A DNA stretch of 64,000 nt from Pleurotus djamor (taxonomy: Eukaryota > Basidiomycota > Agaricomycetes > Agaricales > Pleurotaceae): contig JAPEVF010000163.1 in the NCBI GenBank assembly GCA_029747585.1, positions 1 through 64,000 on the forward strand, given 5' to 3'. This document shows positions 45,401 to 58,676 of this stretch, one piece after another; position 1 is the first letter of the stretch; every line of letters begins with the position of its first letter. The notes below the pieces were generated by a model. It was not told the DNA's origin. It saw only the letters and a list, made by a program, of their open reading frames with translations, and searched no databases. A program made the position numbers and the translations under genes.

Positions 45401-47922
45401 GAAGAGCCAGCGTTTCATGCTGCTGACTGGGATGATGTAGCCGCTGTACTCAATCATCTGGGAGATAAATCAGCTCCAGTGATGCTCTAACGATTCAAAA
45501 CGAACTCACGTTAGGTACAAAAAGGGCGGCAAGCCTGAAAGCAGAGTCCCAGTTGGTACACAACAGGCCAACTGTACGGAAGAAACCTTGCATGGCCAAG
45601 AAGGCAAGGTAGTTGAACAGGTGGAACGTCCAGAACGCGCCTCCATTGCGGTTCAGATTGCACATGAAGTAGACGATGACATTGAAGATAAAGACGCGGA
45701 CGGCTGAGAAGGGGATATCGGAAAAGAGGTTGGCCATTGGGACCACAGCGGGGCGGTACATGCTGTAGCTCGTTTGCTTGCGAAGGATGGGACGTCCAAT
45801 CATAGCCAACGGAATCTAGGTTCACGCGTGTCAAACAAAGTATACCAGACGCTTGCGAAGAACCCACCTCGCCAAACGCATCAAGACAAGTAACGACGAG
45901 CGCGATGAAGATGACACTAACGAAGAAACGATCAGCGATGCAAGAAATTAACTATTAATTCCGTCGAAGACATACCTTCCGCGAGTGAAGGCACCGTTGG
46001 ACGTCAGAGGCAAACCGAAGTAAGCGCCACCAATAACAAGTGCAAGGATAGTCGACAAGACCATGCTCGTGTACAATTGGAACCGATCTTGCATACGTTG
46101 CTGCAGCTGTCGAATAGTCAATGCACGGACTTGTCCCCAGTAGCCAAGAGTGTAAGGACTCTTCTTCGAGACACCCTTCTTCTTGTCGGCGATAACAGCA
46201 GCCCGGAAAGCTTCCTGGTCATGCTTCTCGGTCTCCATCAAGGTCTTGTACTTCTCGCGGGATACAGTGACGTCGTGAGCGAACGAAGATGCGCGGTAAG
46301 CCTCTTCGAGAGTTTCCGGGGAAGACGGGACATCTGCCTCAGATCGACCAGGAGCATATCGGCGTTCATTGGGATCGGTGCAACCAGTGAGGTAATCTGC
46401 AGTGCTCTGACGCGGGAGGGACTTGTAACCGAGTGTCTCGAAATAGGCGCGAGCTTCAGAAGGGGGACCAAAGAAGACCTGGCGACCTTCATCGAGAACC
46501 ATGACCTTGTCGAAAAGTTCATAGATGCCTTCACCAGCCTGATAGAGAGTAACGAAGGTGGCCTGACCGAGGATGTCAGTCATAACACGCAAGCTCTTTG
46601 CGAAGTCCAGAGCAGTAGAAGCGTCGAGACCACGAGTCGAGTTATCCCAGCATTGAACACGGGCGCGAGTAGCCATCATTTCCGCGATACTAACGCGCTT
46701 GCGCTCGCCACCACTGACACCACGGACGAATTCATCACCGACGAGGGTGTTCTTCGTGTGGGAGATGTTCAGCATCTTAAGAAGCATATCAAGAACCTCG
46801 GACTCGAATTCCTTGCGAGTGACACCAGGGAGACGACCGTTGGGACCGGGGGATTTCATCGAGAGCGCGAATTGTAGGGTCTGAGCGACCGTCAGCGTAG
46901 CGATATGGATGTCATCTGATTAAATTCAACGGTTAGAACGGAACAGCGCGGTTGATCTAGACGTGGATGGCAATTACCTTCCTGATTGTAGACAACTTCT
47001 CCCTTGTAGTATTTGGCCATCTCGGCGGCGTCCATACCCGCGTAGCGAACATCTCCCGTCACGCTATGGAATTCGTCTCGTTGGTTAGCGATCGTCTTAA
47101 GGAATGATGTGCAACCAGAGCCAGGGCAGCCGAGCACAAGACACATTTCACCAGGTTTCAAGACACCAGACGACCTGTAAATCATCCGTGGTAAGCATCG
47201 CGACGGAGGGTGGGAAAGGAGGATAAAGCTAACTTGTGTAGAATGGTCCGAGTTGGAGGAGGATCCGAGGGGAATAAGGGCCGAAGAAGATTCCATAGCC
47301 AGAACACAGGCGAGAGAACAAAGCCAAGAATAGCGCCTAAAGTGCGGGTGTTAGCGAGCTTGATCAGGTTCCTCTGAGGCGAAGTCAGATCTTACCACCA
47401 AATGTAGGTGCATAAAACTATGAAAGACGGCATGTTAGCACGAGTAGAATTGCTCAACGCTAATGATGAACGGCTTACTTTCATACCAACACCACCGATA
47501 ACTTTGACCTCCATGTCGTCCCACGTGACGCCAACATGCTAATGATAGAGATCATATTGGGAGACGCCACGGGAGCAGAAGCGACGTCTACACACCTTAT
47601 GTTTGATCCCGGCCGCTTGATTGGCATCGTTAGACGACTGGAGATACTCTCGCAAGTCGAAAGACTTTTCCGCCTCGGCCTTCTCTTCATCCCTCCCCTT
47701 ACTCCACATCGTTTCCTGGGACTTGGTCTTCGTGACGCCGGGCCCATCGAAGGGAGTGCGAATCGACATCTGACGCGAGAGCTCATTGAATTGGCGTTCA
47801 GCATCAGCAACATTGACATGGTGGGAGTCTGGCTGGGATGCTGGTTCCTGTCTTTCGAGATCCTGGGCATGTTCGCGCTTCTCCTCGTAGAGCGTCGCAG
47901 CATCAGCTGGGGTCGACGCCAT
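42409..47922 (-). CDS. Pleiotropic drug resistance ABC transporter (ABCG, full-size)
   Basis: Plasma-membrane efflux pump of the Pdr5/Cdr1 class with reverse (NBD-TMD)x2 layout. Start 47922 (MASTPADAATLYEEKREHAQ). NBD1 has the fungal-type degenerate Walker A GCPGSGCTSFLK, signature VSGGERKRVSIAE and Walker B region QCWDNSTRGLDAS. TMD1 follows (TSMVLSTILALVIGGAYFGL; FFRTVGLLCTNWDSAF), with an extracellular segment ending near TCDGSSVIPRNIPG. NBD2 has the canonical Walker A GASGAGKTTCLDVLA, a degenerate signature LGVEARKRLTIGVELA, Walker B LLLFLDEPTSGLDAQ and H-loop CTIHQPSS. TMD2 includes LLIIIFMLLFGISLGQLI and a Cys-containing last loop (TCGAWAQSF, ACRYCQFAVG). The last exon gives ASRFLRYAKR at TAG 42409-42411. 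Many short introns. The asymmetric NBD pattern is normal for PDR pumps. Substrate unknown. Confidence 0.93.
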
Positions 47923-49181
47923 TTCTGCCGACAGAAGGAAGCAGAGAGAAGAGGGACGGAATGCGGGCTGGAAAGAAGAAATTAACAAGCGATTGCATTT
48001 TCGTGGTCTTTATAAAGGTTTCTATATCCCCTTGGATGGAAAACGCTGACAAAACTTTTACCTTCGCGGAGCTGGAAATTTCGATCGGGGTCAGGGTCTC
48101 GCTTTACTGATCTCTTATCTCGAACCTGTTGGGTCTTTGAACCAACTTACTCCTTCGTCCTTCTCCCTGCCCCCTCCGTGTACCATTGGAATATTAGAAT
48201 TTATACTCACAGCCTGAAATACGCAGTACATCACTTTTTCAACGGATTTTTTCCATGAAACACACCTATTTCCCGGTTCATTCGGTGAATGACTGACGGC
48301 CCCCAATGAGTCAATCCGTTCCTCGGCAGCGATATGATGAATCACATTTTTTTTCGGAAACGAAACGATGATTCATTCACGGCTCCCTCCTCCTTCAACT
48401 ACACATCTTGCTGACAGTGCCCTGCCTCGTGAGATGAGATATGGACGCCCTCGACAGCTGGATTTTTCCGACGGCCTCATGTCGTATTAGAATTCATCAT
48501 GCCATATAGGTTAGATAGGTTTACAAAGCTTGTTTCTCTCTCACAGCTCAGCTGTTAATTCGAAGCCACACCACTTCCTCATTCCCCGTTTAATCACCGC
48601 TAATTTTGAAGTTACGAATGGGCTGTCCAGTAGGATATGATTCTCCGGGTTGTTCGTCTCGTGCCAAGTCTCGCTCGAGGCGGAACACCAAACCATCGAA
48701 GATAGACGACGCTACTACCGGTCTCAGTCTGTCAAAGGTTCGTTGTCAGCCTCACGCAAACGGGCCTAGCATCTCCGGAAGTTGACGCTTCGCTTAGATT
48801 ATTGTCACTTCTATGCTCTTCTGAACGGTTTCAACGCAATTGTGGGGTAACTGTGCTATTAAAGGACAGCTCTCAGTCATACTTTTAGATCTGAAACCGC
48901 TCAAAACCTGTGTGGCAACGCGCTGTCTTGGTCGGCGGGCAAATACGCCGTAGCGTTCATTGGTGTAGACCTTGGGTGACCCCGATAGCAGATGAATTCT
49001 CTGGGTCTGATCGATTCGAAGCTTTGGCGAACATGAGAGGAGGGAGGATGGACCGTACATCCCTGAGTCGTTCCGAGTTCACCGTTGCGCTTAAGCTGTG
49101 GGAAAGTCTTGATAAGCACAGGGGCCACCATTGTCGAGCACGCTGACTCTGCGATTCAAAGGCTCAAGGCCACTAAGCGTA
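47923..49181. other. Divergent intergenic region between the ABC pump and the EF-hand gene
   Basis: About 1.26 kb shared by two divergent genes. No supported gene. A short open frame begins at an ATG near 48619 (MGCPVGYDSPGCSSRAKSRS) but has no recognisable continuation. Confidence 0.4.
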
Positions 49182-50552
49182 ATGAAGTACCTCCCCCGAA
49201 ACATCCTCCTCGCTGCTTTAGTTCAGCTGGCCTCTGCACATGGCGGTCACGAACATGGCTCGGGACCAGCGGCAGGCGAAACAATCCAACAATACGCTCA
49301 GAGACACGTACGTTTGCCTATGTGGCACGGGAAGAGTTTATTATGCTCACAATCTGTTTTCATGGTTTATAGATGTCCTCGGAGCATCATATGTCAGTTA
49401 CATGCAGCTGGCCTAGCTAAACTGTCGTGTTTCTCATACTTTTCTTTAGCGACTCTTTCGATATTCGAAGTTTCTTCCAACTGCACGACCTGAATCGGTG
49501 AGGCGACTAGTTTTGACATTCCACGGGCGGAGCGTAGCGTACTCAAATTGGGCTCACAGTGACGGTGTCTGGGACCGAGAGGAGATTGAAGCTGTTTACG
49601 GCGTTCACCACGTCTACTCTCNAAAAAAAGTCAAAGGCGAGTTCCCATGGTCCTGCACAACGGAGGTTACCAGAGCTTATACTTCTACAGGATGAAATTG
49701 AACATCAGAAGAAAGCAGATGAAATCGTTAATACCGTACTATTCAAGATTGACCAAAACCGGGACGGTGTCATTACGCCCGATGAGCTAGAGACAGTTGG
49801 TCTGGATGGACTACCCAACTTTGACGGGCTTGGCGCAGAGGGACACCACTACGACGTGGAAAGTGGTACGTTCCGTATTCACTATACATGATTTTCCTTG
49901 TCTTCTCACACTCCCACAGAATTCTTCCTCCACCACGAAGAGATGTATCACTCAACGCCAGAAACACAAACTGACGAGTCTTATAACCACCCCGAAGATT
50001 TGGAACACTTTGCTCAGCATGATGCCATTGAGCATCAAGAAGCCGAGCGTGAGGCCAAGTTCCAAGGGATCACCGTGGAAGAAGCTATCAAGCAACATGA
50101 AGAACACGAACACAACGAAGGGACCCCTGCNCCTGGCGACGACGCNCACCCCGGCGACGCCCAGCAACACCTCTTTGATGAGCATCCCCATGCTGACCCG
50201 CCCGTGAATCCAGCCGATGCTCCCACTCCGAAGTACACAAGAGTTCCTCCGCCGGAAAAGCAAGATCCNAGNGTACGATTCAAGGACGCCAAAACGCGAG
50301 GTGAAATGCAAGGCGAATGGGGTCAAGGGCCTGATGGTTANGCTCCACCAAAAGATGCTGCTGGGAAACTNCGGTGCGTTTCGCTTTACTTTCGCCTACA
50401 CTTGATATTCATCTATTTCCTTGTCTTTGTAGTCGCAACGTTCCGTACAAGGTAATGTCTCTGTCAACTTCATCATACGGCAGTCAGCCAGAACCACTAA
50501 TCAGAAGGAACGCATGCAGTATAAATTCCGTCGTAATTGGGGCGATTTCTGA
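49182..50552 (+). CDS. SSP120: EF-hand secretory-pathway protein, Ssp120/nucleobindin-like
   Basis: Calcium-binding protein of the secretory pathway. Start 49182 gives a signal peptide (MKYLPRNILLAALVQLASA) followed by HGGHEHGSG. Small exons join to YAQRHMSSEHHIDSFDIRSF and FFQLHDLNRDGVWDREEIEA (EF-hand 1), then VYGVHHVYSQKKSKDEIEHQ and FKIDQNRDGVITPDELE (EF-hand 2). A His/Glu/Pro-rich tail (HEEHEHNEG, DAPTPKYTRVPPP) follows, then GKLRRNVPYKKERMQYKFRR and NWGDF at TGA 50550-50552. The N at 49622 must be dropped to keep frame. The intron at 49637-49690 begins GCGAGT, a GC-AG intron. Several N within 50131-50371 replace single bases without frame change. It is convergent with DOP1, 128 bp apart. 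Confidence 0.82.
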
Positions 50553-50680
50553 TTTCGTTCGATTCAGTTTGTTATATGTTTTATATTTATTATATGGAAT
50601 TTACCGCCGTACATGGGGGCAATGGCGACAACACAACGGAACTGGAATCAGGTATACAAACAAGGGGTATACATACAAAA

Positions 50681-53600
50681 CTATGAGGATGTCCGACCGT
50701 CAAAAATGTCATCAAGCAGACTACGCTCCACGGCTTCCCAATCAACATTCCCTCCGCTATTATAGACATTTTCNTAAGAGACGATACTCACGCTGGAGAA
50801 GAAAGGAACAAGGTCTCGGATGCTATCCAGTTGCCGTAGGTGGTTGAGCATTGGTCGACGCAAAGGGCGTTGGGTCGTAGCCGTCGGCGGCTGGTCAGTG
50901 AGGCTACCCTGAGTCTGAAAACCATNGCATTAACGAAGGTAGGCACAATGAGCCACGCGTGGAACGTACGCGTGATTCCCCCAGGGGAAGGCTTCCTGCC
51001 AAATCGGCCAACTGATCCATCATCCCTTCCGGGAAGTAATCATCGGGGCGGTATATTGCATCGACAGTGTCTGTTATGAAGATCCACTGATGACTAGGAG
51101 CAAGTAAGCATCGGCGTGTGAGGTGGGAATGGGAGACATACACTTGAAACTCTTCTGTTTGAAGGGCGATCATCAAATCCAAGCATTTACTAGCCGCGAG
51201 GACNAGTTGGAGCTCCTCTGAGCCGTCAGTTGGAAGCGAGATCATCACTTGCTCGAAGATTCGGTACTAAATGAACGGAAGTCNAGGCCGGTGACAAAGT
51301 GTCGTTGACAAAACAGAGAATTTAAGCGCACCAACTCCGTTAAGATAACCGGCCAGAAACTCGTCAAATTATGTGCCGATAGGCGACATAAGAGGACGCG
51401 TACGCATAAGAATACCTCGCTTTGGACGTTCGGGGCTGTTACGTTACGAAGTATGTCCACGAGCTTCTCGATGATGGTTGGTAGTGCTGTCAAGAACTGG
51501 TTCTTTTCGCCAGTATATAAGATGAAAGAGAGACGTCTAAGGTTCAGGGAGCGGAGTAGCATTTCGTATTCACGATTTGAGAATATGTTTGCCGATGGCG
51601 ACGTGGCAATTCTTGCTGTGAAAGGGACAAATCAACCCAAGGTAAGANGATGATACAGCGTTGTGGAGCTTACAAACGAGTTCCGGGAGAGCTGTCTTGT
51701 CAGCTTCAAAGAGAGATTTGATTATTGGTATCCATCTCTCAGCCTCAGAGGCAGCACTGCTGAAGAGCCGGTTATCGTTTAGCAACTCCGTCACCGGAGG
51801 TCGCCAAGCTTTGAGGGCACTGGGCAGCTTGGCCATTTCTTGAACTATCTTGATGATGACAGTATCAATGTCCATCGGTCTGGTATTTGGGTATTAGAAT
51901 TTGCGAAGAGGTGGTGAGTGGACGAAATACCTGGTCTTCCCTTTCACAGCGGGGCTGACGATATAGTAGACAATATTGTTGCACGCGGTAAGTATTTTGT
52001 CATTCTCTACCAAAAATCTCCTGCTGTGTGGAAGAGCGACGTTGGCGATATATTCGTTGATCTTGATGGGGGTAATAGGTAAGAGATAGGCTAGCATGAT
52101 GATAAAGGGCCTCACCGACTGGACCAACTCTCCAGTTGCCGAGATTGTCAGACGGGGTGTATCGGGCAACGAAGCAACGCTTGACTCTGATTTCTCTTCT
52201 GCTGTAGGACCATTAGCGATGAACTATTCGACATGGATGAAACCCTCACCACGGGGAGCAGGTGATTCTCTACCATTAGTACCAAGGGCCTCCCGTGTCG
52301 TTCGACGAATCCATGACCCCTGGTCAAATGATCGGCCAACCCAAACGACACAAGTATCAAGGAGTTTGCCAAAAGTATCCTGTAAACTGGTGTTTGAGAG
52401 GAGAGGGACGGCTGTGACAGGAAAGAACGAACTTGAAGTTCTTTCCTAAGACGCTTGTCTTCTACCGCAGTTGTTTGGGTAACTTTATCGGCAAGAACGA
52501 TCAGGCATCTATTAGGGTGTGAGAGGGGGGCAACTACCGCACTTTCGCCCTTACCTCAGAGTGGGATACGTTTGTGGGCGAAAGTCGCGAGTGCTTCCAA
52601 TGATATCTTTCGCAAGTTGAAGGAAGCGGGCCCAGACTTGGACGGCGAGAGGGCCTTCTAGCCGTTCCATATATTGCTCCAAGAATTGAAACAGAATTGC
52701 ATCCGATCTGAGAATGGTGAGTGAAAAGACGGGAAAATGCGAGGGAGGCATACAAGTTAGGATTGATCGCTTGCTTCTTGCTCTTCTCAGATGCGCCAGA
52801 GATACGAGTTGTGATGCTCTCGCATATCATATGAACAGCTGTCTGGGCGCTAGAAAGAAGTGTGTCCATAAGTTCGAACGCAGCCACAGATGAAGCCTGG
52901 GGAAAGATGTCAATATTATAGTCAAAGTTAATGAAGTTTGAACTCACTGATGGCTGCTTGTTCCAGCACTCGATGACAGATTCAAAGACTTCCGCTGACT
53001 GAACGCGGAAAAAATGTTCTAGTACACGGCGACAACGGAGTCTGCTGCGCGTGTATATTAACGACAGCGATTCATCCTTAGGGGACCAAACAGAAGGCGC
53101 AGCCCAAACCATGGCTTCCCAGATGGAATACAGGACGCGGATGGCTTCCTGAAGAGATCTGTACCCAGGAGAACGCGCCTGAAAACTAGGTAAATCATCG
53201 TGAATGGCGGAGGAAGTTACAGACATACCGTGAGTTGCTCCGCTGGAGCGACAGGGCTACTGTCTGAGCCGAAGACGTTAGAGACATATCCCAACAACCC
53301 AGTGCCTTCAGCGGGGGCTTTCTCGGGTACAGTGTCCACATCCTCAGATGAACTGGGCTCTGATGTGTACGCCAAACTCAATAGAACAAGTCTCTCCAGT
53401 CCGTTCAACAACATCACTATCTCCGCGTCCCCTGCAGTCGAAATGCTATCCTCTACGTGTGTAGCCGAGGAGGATGCGCGTTGGATGTCGGTCAAACACA
53501 ACAACAACTGCCGACACAAACACTCATTGAGAGGCGTGACAACGAGTTGCAAGGTAGGTTGGAACGACGGGATGGCCATCAAGATAAAATCGAGCCAGTG

Positions 53601-56600
53601 TTGGAGGATAGGTCGATTGGAGGGTGTAACAATGCCATCGATCAGGGTTTGCACTAACAAAGCGCTGGAGGGTAAAGAAGCTATCGGTGTTGGTTGTATC
53701 CCAAGGTCGGGGGTGCCTAAGTTGTATTCGGGCGGCTTCCCGGATTCTTGCACTATAGATGCCGATATGACTGAGTGGAGGAGATGCAAAAGCTTATTCT
53801 GAATGTCCAGGCGCTCAGCATGTATGCTTGTGAAGAGCTTCGCGACGATGGCCACATGGATGGTTTCAATCATTTGAGGGGCAATTTCACCGCGGGGGAG
53901 GATGGTCTGGAGGGTGTCGACACAGGCAGACTGTATGACTGCATTTGATGGCGACATCGTAATGGCAAGGTTCTTCTTCGGTTCTGATTGAAGAAAGCTT
54001 TGTAACTTAATCAGATAATGTGAGGACGGCAGACAAAGTTGCTCACCGAAGCAAGAGCTCTACGACAACGTCAAGATACGAAGCCTCCGATGAAATCGAC
54101 AAAGCTAGATATACTATTAGTATGTAGCTCGATCACTTATCCAAGTGACTGACCAGCTTCGAGTCGTTTCGGTAGGCTGCTGTGATGTGAGCGTTTGATT
54201 GGAGTGACACGAGCAGTCCTTACAAAGCCTTGACCACCAAATCGAACGACGGACAGTAAGGTCTCCATTAGATGGGCGACATAGCGTTGATCAAACTCCT
54301 TTTCATAAATGAAACCGCGCAGTTCCTTGCTACGGACTTTGTTGACGACGGGTAAACGTCTGATAGCGGGATCGGCGAGGTCGAACAGGAGTGGGTCAAG
54401 GGCTCTATCACGGAGAGCGCGATAAGTACAGGACGTTAGCAGGGGAAAGTATGTATCGTACCGTAAGTATGATTTGAGGCTACATCGCATCCATGTTTCA
54501 CCAATTCGACGAAGCCGTGGGTCGTCATTTCGCAGCGTGTCAAGAACGATCATCAATGGTACTTTGAAGCGGAATCCTGGAAGAAGATTATCCTCTAGAG
54601 GCAAGTTGAGACAAAATGCGGAACAAAAGATCATCTTACGGCAGGACACGCTTACCTGTAAGTCTCCAAAGGACACCGAAAGCTTCATATGATGACTCCG
54701 TGGCTTGCCCTTGATAAGCGGTCATAGTGTGCGCCACGATGGCCTCGACATGTGAACGAGGGGTAGCTGCCTCCAGTGCCCAGATGAGGGTCACAGCCCG
54801 TGCATGATATACTGTACTCGACGGGGATAGATACTGAATGAGTTTATTAACCATTTTGTGCATGGTAGAGCGACGGTCAATCGATAGTCTGGGCTCCAAG
54901 GACCTCATTTGATGCAGAGCGACGGATAGCGAGACTGTTCGGTCCAGAATCGTAAAGTTGGAAGACTGGATAAATGAGTAAAAAACCAAGGATGGCGAGC
55001 TTAACGCGTATCATACCTCGTGTTCAAGTACATCCAGGATGATCCCCAGCCATTTGTTTGGCTCCCAGCAAACAGTTACCGACGTGCCTAACCTGCCCAC
55101 CAACCTGTCTACCAAGAGCAGAAATTGGGCGAAGCTTTCACGGAGCTGCAGTCGCTTAGACTCTTCTTTGAGGAGGTCATGAGCGCAAACTTCACTCAGG
55201 CTGATCAAATCTTCGAAGGCAGTGACGAAAGGGATGTCGAAAGATCGATTTGGAGATTGAACCTCCTTGACTGGGTTGATCCCATAGAAAGTACAGGCAT
55301 AATGGTAGGGACGTTGTGTTGAACTTTCTGCTTGAAGTGAGGCCGTGAGCTCCGGTCGCTTCATTAGCGCTGCTTGAGGAGTTTGCCGCAGGAGCCTTTC
55401 TCCAAGCTTCAAAGTTTCTAACACCGCGGGGCTACACGTCTTGGAAGGAGTTGCCTCAAGCTCAATCTAGGGGGGGAGGTTCGAAGGAATCCTGTCAAGA
55501 TGAGTGAATGATCTTACCACTAGGATATCCAGGATAGCGCTAAAGAAGACCGGTAGGTGAATGGTCTGGATCTCGTCATCTTGAGAGAACGTCTCGACAA
55601 TAAACGATACCATGCGGATGGCCTGGGAGGAAAATTGATAAGAGGTGTCTCGAGGGAAAGAAAGAACCCAACCTCAGTCTGTATTCCATCACCTGCGAGT
55701 TCCTTGTAGACATGCGAGAGCAGATGCTTCCAAAGTATTGAAGGCTCAACGGCTTCGTACAGCGTACTGGCTGTCATAGTCAACTAGAATCTATGATTAG
55801 ACGAAGTTCCTCAAGTGGGTGCTGACGTACATCTTCAGCACTCTCTCCTCCGGCCTCAACCAAAGTCTTAATCGCCCGGAATGCATCATACACCAAAACC
55901 TCCGTTAGGGCCGCGCCGACCTCCCACTTATCTAGTAGTGATATGAAGATCTTGAAGGGACGGGATTCCATGTAGTCAGCTGACGGTGTCATCATTTCCT
56001 CCTTGAGTGTCCTTGTGAGGAGGTCGAGCGCATGAGCCTTGAAATATGCCAGTTGATGATCGCTTTTCTCATCTGGACCAAGTAACCACGTGTATAACCG
56101 CCTGTTGAGAGAAAGATCTCGACGAAGAACAACACCCGTGGCTGCACGCATCAAAACAGCCCGATCACCGTCTTGGGCCCGCTGGACAGCAACACTGTCG
56201 ACCTTCATAGACTGTAGAAGCAAGTCTAAAGCACCTCGCCGGACAAGGAGGTTATCATCCTCAAGAGCTGCGGAAAATGCTCTGATCATTAGACCAATGT
56301 CGCGACCGATTATATTGGTGATGTCTGTAGAGACGTCCCGTTAGAACGTGATGTGTGGGATAAATTCGGGAGACACGTACCTTCGTCTGAGTTCAAGCGA
56401 GGGAGGCGACGGCCAAGCAAATTTAACGACGTCCCTCGAGCAGACGGAGCGGTCATCATCACTAACCAGATGTTCTGGAAGAAGAACGAAGGAGAAACAG
56501 TGCCAGAGAGTTTGTCCAGAAGACTGAGGACTTTTTCAAAGAATTCTCCCGTTTCTTCTTCGAGACCAGGAAGCAAAGCGAGGATGAAGGATTTCATGAT

Positions 56601-57325
56601 GGGTCTCAAGCCGCCTTGAAGGGGCATATAGTGTGTTTCATATAAATTGAGGAGTGTGGGCTGTAAATACGCGGGTTTGTTGAGTGAGACCATATTTGAG
56701 GTGCTAAGGGCTTACTTTGACTGAGGTAGCTGCATACTCAAAAAACGGAAACAATCCTGAAGACCACAGTGCTAAATCGCGTTTCAGGCCCTCCGACTAA
56801 GATGGGTGTCAACGAAGCGGATTACACGAGAGAGAGAGCGACTGAGCGCACCCCAAGAACCGCCAGTAGATGCGCGTAGACTTCCAGAGCACGCTGATGA
56901 ACACCAGTGGGCAACGCTGGGTTCAGACATTGAGACAGACGTTTCGACACGATGAGTTTCCTCGGAATCTCCTTGAACTGCATGTATGACTGAAACGTCT
57001 TGAGGATTACTAGTGATCAGCACAGAATTAGCATGATAGCCTATCAAGCTCACATACCTTGAGCAACTGTTTGAGAAACGCAATGCAGTCCGCCCATTCA
57101 TGTACATTGTCGAAGGAGTTCAGGCATTTCTCAACCTGCTGCACATATTTCTTGTACTTTGGATCTGAAGCGTAAGTTTGCTGCACCACAGCTGGGCCAT
57201 TGTCAGCGAGCTTCACGAAGCACGGGAGTACGCGACTTACCACGTTCACTCTTCCTCGCAGATACCCAAGATGAATCTGCCTTCTCCGCCCCGAAAGCTT
57301 CAGTTTCTGAGCCCTGTGATGTCAT
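50681..57325 (-). CDS. DOP1: Dopey (DOP1) homologue, endosome/Golgi trafficking protein
   Basis: Very large leucine-zipper/HEAT-like protein that works with Mon2 and Neo1 in endosome-to-Golgi traffic. Start 57325 (MTSQGSETEAFGAEKADSSW). The first intron splits a codon that rejoins as D in RDPKYKKYVQQVEKCLNSF. Then come NVHEWADCIAFLKQLLK, FQSYMQFKEIPRKLIVSKRL and SQCLNPALPTGVHQRALEVY, the highly conserved Dopey N-terminal domain. Next are LLNLYETHYMPLQGGLRP, LLVRRGALDLLLQSMKVDS and a long alpha-helical body, ending SIRDLVPFFSSVSIVS with a last WEAVERSLLDDIFDGRTSS at TAG 50681-50683. About two dozen short introns make it roughly 1,800 residues, the family's usual size. Isolated N (50773, 50926, 51204, 51284, 51650) make some exon joints uncertain. 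Confidence 0.86.
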
Positions 57326-57661
57326 TTCGACAAGGAGGCTTCAGGACAGGCCCTGATATCGCAAGTTCAAGGCCAGGCGCACTTTGACCGATACGTGGTT
57401 TATNGGANANTATGGACAATCGCTGCGAGAGGAACAAGTCACGCTAAATTGTGACGTCACACGTAGCCTTCATTGAGGACTCCGCAAAAATGCAAATCCA
57501 TTCCTCATTGCTCACGTTCACAAAGGCAAGTCCTGGTTAAATTCAATGACATTCAAAAGCTCCCCCAGTCCTAATGAATGTGCACCAAGAGCATTTTGAC
57601 GCGTAGCGTGTCTATACATGATGCAGAGAATGAAAACGAGATAATATAGCAGCCAAGTTCA
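57326..57661. other. Short intergenic region upstream of DOP1
   Basis: Probably the DOP1 promoter and the 3' end of the ATP21 transcript. Ambiguous bases cluster at about 57404-57411. No gene seen. Confidence 0.4.
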
Positions 57662-58117
57662 TCAAGACTCGGCCTCCCACTTTGCTATCAACTTCTCTAG
57701 ATCGAAACGTGGATCTTCCGGGTCGGTGACAACTGTTGGCGAGAAGAACACAAGCATGGTGAGCAAAACGTGTTACGTGCAAAGGCGTCGGGTGGTATCG
57801 AACGACCACAGAGTGGATGGGCCTCAGCGCAGGCGTGTTTGAGGAAAAACTCACCACCTGAATCCTTCGGTGCTGCTTTCTGCTTCTTGTACGCCTCCTT
57901 GGCCTCAACTATCAACTTCTTCCTCTCATGGACGGCGTGGTTCTGCTTTTGTATTTCATGGTCGGCTTGAAGCTGTCGTCGGTGGTACCACCCATAGACG
58001 ACACCAGTGAAAAGGGCAGTATATCTAGCAACCTAGAAAGCATAGCGCGGTCAGCATCATCGCGTACGACCAATTGAGATGACAGAAGTAACGCACATTC
58101 ACCGTCTGCGAGACCAT
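57662..58117 (-). CDS. ATP21: Mitochondrial F1Fo-ATP synthase subunit e
   Basis: Inner-membrane subunit needed for ATP synthase dimers and cristae shape (yeast Tim11/Atp21). Start 58117 gives MVSQTVN, then after an intron VARYTALFTGVVYGWYHRRQ, whose single helix has a GxxxG-like small-residue face (TGVVYG) and a following basic motif. A charged coiled-coil follows (HEIQKQNHAVHERKKLIVEA, KEAYKKQK). After a second intron the end is DPEDPRFDLEKLIAKWEAES at TGA 57662-57664. About 90 residues, normal for the family. Confidence 0.82.
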
Positions 58118-58676
58118 CCTAAAACCGCTCGGAATGAGAGTCTGGCAGATATAACGATGGTATATAACCACACTTGTGCGGTTGTCTGTAGTTGCATTCA
58201 GTGGGGTTCATGCAAACAGTTAATTCCTGACATACTGACCTAGGTTTGGGCGGTAAGGATTTGGGAAAGGTGAGGAAGACGGAGAACGGAAACGGAAGTG
58301 TTCGGATTACGTAAGGGCCAAGGACGGCCCCTCCTGTTTTAGCCCCTGTATTTATTGTGAGTCTGGACTCTGGCCTCGGTGCGTGAGTCGACGTTTGTGC
58401 CCAAATATACTGACGAAACAGTCTCATAGACTCGACCCCAGTCGTCCTTGGTATCTAATTCCTCATTTGCGTGGGCAAAGGGGAGGGAGGAAAAAACACT
58501 CGGAAGTTCTGCTGTGNTTTTTTTTCATCTTTTGCCCCAAACTTACAAGAACGGTTGGAATCGAGCCTAACAATCTCAAACGATCTAGGATCTATGCATA
58601 TGTATTCGCGTCCGCAGAGATATCGTGGTACCAAAGACACTAGCACACAAGATATCCCTGCCCAAAAACACGCTGA
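58118..58676. other. Intergenic between ATP21 and the secreted-protein pair
   Basis: Contains the ATP21 promoter and a T homopolymer with an ambiguous base at 58517. No gene supported. Confidence 0.4.

Noticed and set aside
43613..46877. Long plus-strand ORFs (183 and 266 codons) opposite the ABC transporter
   Set aside because: They are antisense shadows of strongly conserved NBD and TMD codons; the minus strand carries all ABC motifs.
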